This document shows positions 44,549 to 52,900 of a stretch of 64,000 nucleotides of DNA, piece by piece. The notes under the pieces are model-generated. The model was not told the DNA's origin. It did no database searches and saw only the letters and a list, made by a program, of their open reading frames with translations. Source of the DNA: Sulfurimonas sp. (GTDB lineage: Bacteria; Campylobacterota; Campylobacteria; Campylobacterales; Sulfurimonadaceae). A program made the position numbers and the translations under genes. The stretch covers positions 1-64,000 of the forward strand of contig NZ_JALSKT010000085.1 in NCBI RefSeq assembly GCF_026988655.1, written 5' to 3'. Position 1 is the stretch's first letter, and each line of letters opens with the position of its first letter.

Positions 44549-46363
44549 ATGAGTATTTTAGACCAAAAAAAACTTATTGAGTCTATTCACCCCTTTGAGT
44601 TACTTAGTTCAAAAGAACTGAGTAGCCTGATGCAAAAAATCGACATTGCATACTATCCTAAAGATACACTGCTTATCAGCAAAAACCTTCCATCTGTTGC
44701 TTTTTATATCATTATAAAAGGATATGTGTCCGAATATATTGATGATACTTTGTATACGGTTTACGGTGAAGGGGACAGTTTTGATGCAGATGCTCTGATT
44801 TATAGTACAACGCAGAGCAAGTTTGTTGTCAGCGAAGATTTGATTTGTTATGAGATTCAAAAAGATGACTTTCTTGACTTGATACAAAACAAACGCATAC
44901 AAGAGTATTTTTTACAAGACTTCGTCACAAGACACCAGCATTTAAAAGAACATTCACAGCAGAGTCAATTAACCCCGTTTTTAGTCTCCAAAGTAGGAGA
45001 TATTTATCTTCATGAGGCTTATATAGTTGAGGCAGATGTAAGCATTATTGATGCACTCAAAGAGATGAAAAAGAAAAAAGCAACATGTATCATTGTTGCA
45101 GATAATGATGAGTACAGTATCGTTACAGATACGGACTTGAGAGAAAATGTCTTGATGGGCTCATTTAATGTGAGTGATGCTATTGTAAATATAGCATCTA
45201 AAAATATTATTAGCATAGAGATAAATGATTTTTTATTTAATGCTTTGGTTCTTATGACACATAATGCGATTAAGCGTTTGGTTGTAAAAGACGGAGATAA
45301 AATTGTCGGAATATTGGAACAGTTGGATTTATTGAGCTATTTTGCAAATCACTCCTATTTGATTTCTGTTCAAATAGACAAAGCAGAGTCTCTTGATGAT
45401 TTAAAAGAGATTCAAAATGGTTTGAAAAATCTTGTAACTACACTTGATTCCAATGGTGTAAAGGTACGCTATATAAGTAAGCTTGTTGCAACATTAAATC
45501 AAAAAATTTATGCGAAAGTTTTTGAAATCTATGTTGATGAGTCTTTACAGGACAAATGTGCTCTAATTATAATGGGTTCTGAGGGCAGAGAAGAGCAGAT
45601 ACTCAAAACTGATCAAGATAATGCCCTTATTATTACCGATGATATTGATACAGAACTGTTTACAGAGCCTATGAAAAAGCTCAATAGTGCTCTTTTGGAA
45701 ATTGGCTTTGCAAAATGTGAAGGCAATGTGATGGTCAGTAATGCATACTGGCGTCGTAATATGCAGAGTTTCAAAAAGGAAATAGATAACTGGATCGCGA
45801 GTTTTGAAACAGGAAGTCTGCAAAATTTGAGTATCTTTTTAGATGCAAAGTGTGTTGCAGGCGATTGTGCTTTACTTGATGAAACAAAAAAGTATTTGTT
45901 TGAGGGTTTTGAGAAAAGAAATGATGTCTTGGCACATCTTGCAAAAGCAACACTTTTTTTTGAAACACCGATTTCTCTTTTTAGCGGTTTTAAGCTTGAA
46001 AAAGAGCATGAAAACAAACTGGATTTGAAAAAAGGCGGCATCTTTGCAATTGTTCACGGTATAAGATGTCTGGCACTTGAAAACAGAATCAAAACAACCA
46101 ATACAATAGAACGCATTAAAGAGTTGAACAACAGAGGTGTTTTTGACAAGGTTTTTGCAACAGAACTGATAGAAAGCTTTGATACGCTTTTATCTATAAG
46201 ACTCAAAGCGATGCTTCATGCCAACAATCAAAAAGAGTTGAATTACATCAATCCCAAAGATTTGGATAAGACCAGCAGAGACCTGTTAAAAGACAGTTTT
46301 AAAGTAGTAAACAGATTCAAAAAGTTTATTAGCTTTCATTTTCATTTAGAGATGGTTGCATAA
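44549..46363 (+). CDS. cNMP-binding/CBS/DUF294 nucleotidyltransferase-like protein
   Basis: N-terminal cyclic-nucleotide-binding fold, CBS repeats, IMGSEGREEQILKTDQDNALI. Confidence 0.88.
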   Translation: MSILDQKKLIESIHPFELLSSKELSSLMQKIDIAYYPKDTLLISKNLPSVAFYIIIKGYVSEYIDDTLYTVYGEGDSFDADALIYSTTQSKFVVSEDLICYEIQKDDFLDLIQNKRIQEYFLQDFVTRHQHLKEHSQQSQLTPFLVSKVGDIYLHEAYIVEADVSIIDALKEMKKKKATCIIVADNDEYSIVTDTDLRENVLMGSFNVSDAIVNIASKNIISIEINDFLFNALVLMTHNAIKRLVVKDGDKIVGILEQLDLLSYFANHSYLISVQIDKAESLDDLKEIQNGLKNLVTTLDSNGVKVRYISKLVATLNQKIYAKVFEIYVDESLQDKCALIIMGSEGREEQILKTDQDNALIITDDIDTELFTEPMKKLNSALLEIGFAKCEGNVMVSNAYWRRNMQSFKKEIDNWIASFETGSLQNLSIFLDAKCVAGDCALLDETKKYLFEGFEKRNDVLAHLAKATLFFETPISLFSGFKLEKEHENKLDLKKGGIFAIVHGIRCLALENRIKTTNTIERIKELNNRGVFDKVFATELIESFDTLLSIRLKAMLHANNQKELNYINPKDLDKTSRDLLKDSFKVVNRFKKFISFHFHLEMVA

Positions 46364-46974
46364 TGCTTTTTTCTGTGTTTGAAAAGATGAAAAAAAAGAG
46401 AAATCTCTCAATGCTTAAGGATAAATCTTTTTCTTCTCTTTTTGAACAAAGTGATGAAATTGTAGTTTTTGATACAGAAACTACAGGCTTAAACCCAAAA
46501 GAAGATGAAATACTTTCTATAGGTGCAGTTAAGATTAAAAATAATAAAATACTGACATCACAAACTTTTGAAGTGTATTTGAAAAATTTTGGTGATATTG
46601 ATGCTAAAAGCATAACAATACATGGTATCCGTCCATGTGATTTAGAGAATGCAAAAGAACCGTCGGAGGGAATTAAAGAGTTTTTGCATTATATCAAAGG
46701 TGCCACTTTGGTGGGGTACTATCTTGAGTTTGATGTTGCAATGATAAACAAATATATAAAGCCTATGCTCGGAATAACTTTGCCAAATAAAATGGTTGAA
46801 GTTTCTGAAATATATTTTGACAAAACGATAGCATTAATGCCTCAAGCTAATATTGATTTGCGTTTTGATACAATTTTAAAAAATTGTAATATTCCCAATA
46901 TGGGCGCACACAATGCTGTCAATGATGCCATTATGACAGCAATGATTTACTTAAAACTAACACAGGAGAAATAA
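46363..46974 (+). CDS. DnaQ-like 3'-5' exonuclease
   Basis: VVFDTETTGLNPKEDEILSIGAVKI; AHNAVNDAIMTAMIYLKL. Confidence 0.88.
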   Translation: MLFSVFEKMKKKRNLSMLKDKSFSSLFEQSDEIVVFDTETTGLNPKEDEILSIGAVKIKNNKILTSQTFEVYLKNFGDIDAKSITIHGIRPCDLENAKEPSEGIKEFLHYIKGATLVGYYLEFDVAMINKYIKPMLGITLPNKMVEVSEIYFDKTIALMPQANIDLRFDTILKNCNIPNMGAHNAVNDAIMTAMIYLKLTQEK

Positions 46975-48939
46975 ATGTCAGAAATAGAAAAAAAATCGAT
47001 TTTTAAACCAAACAAAGAGTTGGCAAAGACTGCCAGAATCAAAAACATGTGTGAATATCAGGATTTACAGGATGAAGCTACTGAGGACTATGAAGGATTT
47101 TGGGGCAGATTTGCCAAAGAAAAGCTGAGCTGGAAAGAACCGTTTACAAAGGTAATGGATGAGTCAAATTACCCTTTTGTCAAATGGTTTGAAGGTGGAA
47201 AGTTAAATGTTTCAGAACAGTGTATTGATCGTCATTTGGATCTGCGTAAAAATAAAGCTGCGATTATTTTTGAAGGTGATCGTGGAGACAAGCAGATTAT
47301 TACCTACTTGGAACTCTATTACAATGTTAATCGTTTTGCAAATTTACTCAAAAATGAGTTTGGGGTTAAAAAGGGAGACAGAGTTGTTATCTATATGCCG
47401 ATGATTCCTGAAGCTGCTTATGCAATGCTTGCCTGTGCGAGAATCGGTGCAATTCACTCTATAGTATTTGGCGGATTTTCTGCTGAAGCACTCAAAGACA
47501 GAATAGAAGATGCTGATGCGAAAGTTGTTATAACTGCTGATGGTGCATACAGAAAAGATAAACCATATATGTTAAAACCGGTAGTAGATGCAGCTTTGGC
47601 AGAAGGTGGTCCCGTTCAAAAAGTTCTTGTTGTTGAGCGAAACAATGAAGATATAAGATGGGTTGAAGGACGTGATTACTCTTATAATGAACTTATAAAG
47701 ATGCAGGACGTTACATGTAAAGCCGAAGTTATGGATAGCGAAGATCCGCTTTTCTTGCTTTACACATCTGGTTCGACAGGAAAACCAAAAGGAGTACAGC
47801 ACAACTCTGCGGGATATATTCTCTGGGCACAGATGACAATGGAATGGGTGTTTGATGTAAAAGAGAATGATACATACTGGTGTACTGCGGATATTGGCTG
47901 GATTACAGGACATACATATATAGTGTATGGACCTTTGGCAATGGGTGCTACAACTATCATGTTTGAAGGTGTACCGACGTACCCTGATGCGGGTCGTCCA
48001 TGGAAAATGGTGGAAGAGTATAAAATCAATCAGTTTTATACTGCTCCGACTGCTATTAGAGTGCTGCATAAAATGGGTGAAGATGAACCGGCTAAGTATG
48101 ACCTCTCAAGCCTGAAAGTACTTGGAACTGTTGGTGAGCCTATTGACCCGCCTGCGTGGAAATGGTACTATGAAGAGGTAGGGGGAAGCAAATGTGCTAT
48201 CGTTGATACATACTGGCAGACTGAGACAGGAGGGCATATAGTCTCTCCTCTTCCGGGAGCTACGCCTATTAAACCGGGATGCGCAACATTCCCTCTTCCT
48301 GGAATAATGGCAGAGATACTTGACCCTGCTACGGGTGAGAAAGTTGAAGTCGGAGAGGGTGGTTACATGTGTGTAACGCGTCCTTGGCCTTCGATGATTC
48401 GCGGTGTGTGGGGAGATGAAGAGAGATTTGTAAAATCTTACTTTGGTGATGTAAAAAAAGATGGTAAAGCGGTCTACTTTACAGGTGATGGCGCAAACTA
48501 TGATGAAGATGGGTATATCACAATCACAGGTCGTACTGATGATGTCATCAATGTAAGTGGACATAGAATGGGAACTGCAGAAGTTGAAGCAGCTATCAAA
48601 AAACATCCAAACGTTGCTGAAGTTGCTGTTGTTGGGAAACCACATGAACTCAAAGGAGAAGGAATCTTCGCTTATGTTGTTTTAAAAGATGATGAAGGTG
48701 TAGCAGATGAGGTTGAAGAGGCAAAAATCATCAACAACATCATCAAAAAAGAGATAGGAAATATCGCTTTATGTGATGATATCCTTTTCGCTCCAGGACT
48801 TCCAAAAACAAGAAGTGGAAAAATCATGCGTCGTATTTTACGCTCAATCGCTAAAGGTGAGCCAATTACGCAAGATATCTCAACACTTGAAGACCCTTCA
48901 ATCGTTGCAAAAATTGAAGCTATGGTCAAGTCTAAATAG
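46975..48939 (+). CDS. acs: Acetate-CoA ligase
   Basis: [69 protein letters not shown]. Confidence 0.96.
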   Translation: MSEIEKKSIFKPNKELAKTARIKNMCEYQDLQDEATEDYEGFWGRFAKEKLSWKEPFTKVMDESNYPFVKWFEGGKLNVSEQCIDRHLDLRKNKAAIIFEGDRGDKQIITYLELYYNVNRFANLLKNEFGVKKGDRVVIYMPMIPEAAYAMLACARIGAIHSIVFGGFSAEALKDRIEDADAKVVITADGAYRKDKPYMLKPVVDAALAEGGPVQKVLVVERNNEDIRWVEGRDYSYNELIKMQDVTCKAEVMDSEDPLFLLYTSGSTGKPKGVQHNSAGYILWAQMTMEWVFDVKENDTYWCTADIGWITGHTYIVYGPLAMGATTIMFEGVPTYPDAGRPWKMVEEYKINQFYTAPTAIRVLHKMGEDEPAKYDLSSLKVLGTVGEPIDPPAWKWYYEEVGGSKCAIVDTYWQTETGGHIVSPLPGATPIKPGCATFPLPGIMAEILDPATGEKVEVGEGGYMCVTRPWPSMIRGVWGDEERFVKSYFGDVKKDGKAVYFTGDGANYDEDGYITITGRTDDVINVSGHRMGTAEVEAAIKKHPNVAEVAVVGKPHELKGEGIFAYVVLKDDEGVADEVEEAKIINNIIKKEIGNIALCDDILFAPGLPKTRSGKIMRRILRSIAKGEPITQDISTLEDPSIVAKIEAMVKSK

Positions 48940-48993
48940 TTCTACCGCGTAAAAATGCTATAATTTCATAATTAAATTACTAAGAGAATTATT

Positions 48994-49677
48994 ATGGAAT
49001 TATGCGTTGCCCTTGATTTACCCACAAAAGAAGAAAATTTAGCACTTATTGAAAAAATAAAAGATTATGATGTTTGGCTTAAAGTTGGACTTCGTACATA
49101 TATCCGTGATGGAGAGAGTTTTCTTCAAGCTATCAAACAAATCAATCCAGATTTTAAAATTTTTTTAGACCTTAAACTTTATGATATACCAAATACTATG
49201 GCAGATGCTGCAGAGTCTATCATGGGGCTTGGTGTGGATATGTTTAATGTACATGCAAGTGCTGGTCGTCGTGCTATGACGACTGTAATGCAAAGATTAG
49301 AGAAGTATGAAAACCGTCCTATTGTTTTAGCAGTGACAGCGCTTACTTCATTTAGCGAGGAAGAATTTCATGCAGTATATGAGTCTAGTATTTCGCAAAA
49401 AGCTGATCAATTTGCAAAAGATGCTATGCAAAGTGGACTTGATGGTGTTGTTTGCTCTGCATTTGAAAGTGCGAGCATTAAAAATATAACAAATGAAGAT
49501 TTTATGACTTTAACTCCTGGTATCCGCCCATTTGGTGAAGACGCAGGTGATCAAAAACGTGTTGCAGATGTAAACTTTGCAAAGAATGCTCTTGTAGATT
49601 TTATCGTTGTAGGACGTCCAATTTATCAGGCAAAAAAACCTGCAGAGGTAATTGCAAAGATATTAGCACAAATTTAA
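48994..49677 (+). CDS. pyrF: Orotidine 5'-phosphate decarboxylase
   Basis: VALDLPTKEENLALI; FLDLKLYDIPNTMADAAES; VVGRPIYQAKKP. Confidence 0.95.
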   Translation: MELCVALDLPTKEENLALIEKIKDYDVWLKVGLRTYIRDGESFLQAIKQINPDFKIFLDLKLYDIPNTMADAAESIMGLGVDMFNVHASAGRRAMTTVMQRLEKYENRPIVLAVTALTSFSEEEFHAVYESSISQKADQFAKDAMQSGLDGVVCSAFESASIKNITNEDFMTLTPGIRPFGEDAGDQKRVADVNFAKNALVDFIVVGRPIYQAKKPAEVIAKILAQI

Positions 49678-49720
49678 GCTAATTGTTATGAAACTCTGAC
49701 TATAATCTCACTCTTCAAAC

Positions 49721-49810
49721 GGACGAGTGGGTGAGTGGCTGAAACCACATCCCTGCTAAGGATGCGTACTGGTAACGGTACCGAGAGTTCGAATCTCTCC
49801 TCGTCCACCA
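49721..49810 (+). tRNA. tRNA-Ser (anticodon GCU), encoded CCA
   Basis: Acceptor GGACGAG/CTCGTCC, anticodon loop CTGCTAA, long variable arm, T-arm GAGAGTTCGAATCTCTC, terminal CCA. Confidence 0.95.
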
Positions 49811-49910
49811 CCAAAACAATCCCCAAAATTCATACTGTACCTAAGTACAATACCAATAAATTTTTCATTGTCCTATAATTTTCCTAATTCAATAGTTTTA
49901 GGAGTTTTTT

Positions 49911-52900
49911 ATGTCAAAAGTAATCGGAACAGTTTCAAGTATAGATGGTACATTCTATGTAAAAGCAGCAGACGGATCTTTACGTGAATTGTCAGAAGGC
50001 GATAAAATTCATGAAGGTGAAGTAGTTGTTGGAGCCGACTCTAATACTCCTAGAGATAGCCTAATCTTGGCAATGGCTGATGGTACAGACCTTATCCTTC
50101 TTGGAAATAATCAACAGTTATTTGATGCTTCTTTAGCCCCTGATATTTTTGCAGAAGATGAAGTCGTTAGCAATATTGATTCAATTGAAACTCTTGTAAA
50201 TGATGATGCTTTTAATGAAGATAATATAGAAACATCTTATGGTAACGACACTAAATCAGTTTCAACTCTTGATGCAGCTACCGAATTTGACACAATAAAT
50301 ACACACACAGAGACTCTTAATACAACATTACGTAATATAGAACAGGATACAAGTACGGTTGCAACTGCAATTGGAAGTGAAAATATTATTTTAGATGTCA
50401 ATAGAGAACATTTACTTAGTGAGCTTTCTATTGTTCAGAAAAACGTAGCAGACCTAACAGAGGCAGCAAACACTGCAGCCCAAACAGCAACAGATGCAGC
50501 CCAAGCAGCCGATCAAGCCGCAACTACAGCAGCAACAAACCCAACTCCAGCAAACCTAGCAGCCGCAGAAGATGCACAAGCTACAGCAACTGAGGCAGCC
50601 ACAGCAGCCACAAACGCAGCCAATACCCTAGATGCCGCAATTAATACTCTTAGCGTTGCAGCAGATGCAGCAAACGAAACAGTAGATACAAGAGATGCAA
50701 GCCAAGCAGTAGAAGCTGCAACTACAGCAGCAACAACAGCCACAGATGCAGCAGATAACTCTGAAACAAGAATAGACTCAGTAATAGCAACTGATATCCA
50801 AAACGTAGCCGACCTAACAGAGGCAGCAAACACTGCAGCCCAAACAGCAAATGATGCAGCAACAGCAGCAGATCAAGCAGCACAAACAGCACAAGAAAAT
50901 CCAACAGAAGAAAATTTAGCACTTGCTCAGTCTGCGCAAGTAGCTGCAGATAGTGCAGCTGTGAATGCTACAAATGCAGCTTCAACGCTTAGTGCGGCCA
51001 TTGAGACAACAAGTGCTGCTGCAGATGCGGCTGGTGAGAGTGTGAATTTTGATGATGCAAAAGATGCGGTTACACTTGCTACAAATGCGAGTGCTACTGC
51101 AACAGAGTCAGGTACTGCTGTAAATAATAGGATTTCAAATGTTAGCGATAGTGATACAACAGCAAACGCAGTAGATGAGAACGTAGCTGATGGAACATAC
51201 ACAGGAGTAACACTTAGTGCAACAGATGTTGATGGTGATGCGATTACATATTCTCTCCCTGATGATGTTCCATTTAGAGTTGAAGATGATGGTAGAGTTG
51301 TCGTAGATGGTAATAATGCAATAGACTTTGAAGCACAAGACAGTTATACATTTACAGCAACTGCTACGAGTGCAGATGGAACGAGCTCTACGCAAGAAGT
51401 TAGTGTAAGTGTGCATGATATTGTAGAAAATGTTGCTCCAGTTGCTGCAGATGATACGACTACGGCAACTATCGAAATACATTCATCAGGTTATGATGAT
51501 GCATCTTTTAGAACAGAAAATCGAGGTGTAACAATTGATGGTGAGCATGTTGGGGGTAACTACAGAGGTATCACAGTGACAGTTTTAGACGAAGACAACT
51601 CTTTAGTATCTACGCAAACCTTTGATACTTATGGGGATGCATCTGCATCAACAAATTTAGTAGATGCCATTTCAAATTTAGACAATGTGGAAGATGCTTC
51701 TAAAGTAATTATTACAACATCAGATGAATGGACACGTCAACTTAGTGATGATGCAAAAGATGCTTTAGTAAGTATTGGTGCTGATAGAGAGGTATTAGAT
51801 AGTGCAGATTTTAGAAGTTCTTTCCTTTTAGAAAGTGAGCATGAAGGAGATAGCTGGAGTGTAAAAGATCAAGAGTATGCACCAAGATATGATGATAATG
51901 GACTTTCAACTACTTTAGGTAGTTTAGAAACTGATGAAGATAGTGCAATAACTATAGATGTCCTAGCAAATGATACAGATGCAGATGGAGATACCTTAAG
52001 TATCACAAAAATTGAAGGTCAAGATGTAAGTGATGGTAAAGAAGCAACTATAAAAGACAGTGATGGTAACGAACTAGGAACTGCAAAACTTACAGATGAT
52101 GGAAAAGTCTCTTTTACTCCAAGCGAACATCTCCAAGAGATGAATGATGGAGAGAATCAAGATGTAACATTTAGCTATACGGTGAGTGATGGTCAGGCAG
52201 AATCAACTGCGAATGTTACTGTTAATGTTACTGGAAGTACGGATAATTATGCTCCTGAAGCAAGTGATGATGTAACAAGTGCTATTAAAGTAAATAGTAC
52301 AGGAACTGATGGTGCTTTAGTATTGGATAGCAGAGGTGATAATCCTGATTTACTTGGTGGAGCAACTTCTGTTGATCTTACTATAAGTCTAACTGGTGAA
52401 GCAGATCAAGGTCAAGCATCAGTATTCTCATATGCTTCTGAAGGAAATACAGGTAATGAGTTCTTAGTATTTAGTGATGGTAATAATGTAAAATTATATA
52501 TCGATGGAGCTAATGTAAATACAGGTATTACAAGTAATGAACTTTTTGATGATGAGCAACATGAATTTAGTGTTTCATGGGATAGTGCAACAGGTGAAGC
52601 AAAGTTTTATCTTGATGGAAATTTAGAGGGAACACAGACTATAGGACAAGGTCACACTATCGATAGTGATGGTGTTCTTATGTTGGGTCAAGAACAAGAT
52701 AGTGTTGGTGGAGGATTGGATACTAATCAAATATTTCAAGGTGAATATCAAGATGTAGCTATCTCAGTAGATGGTTCACCAGTTGCTCATTGGGATATGA
52801 ATGGTGTAGCCTCTGATGGAAGCATAAAAGACAGTGTAGGCAATTTTGATTTAACCACTACAGGTGATGTAACAGCTGCAGGTCAAAATATCACAACTGA

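Noticed and set aside
49721-49810. tRNA-Ser as the attachment site of an integrated island carrying the adhesin
   Set aside because: No integrase and no duplicated tRNA 3' end were seen downstream within the window.
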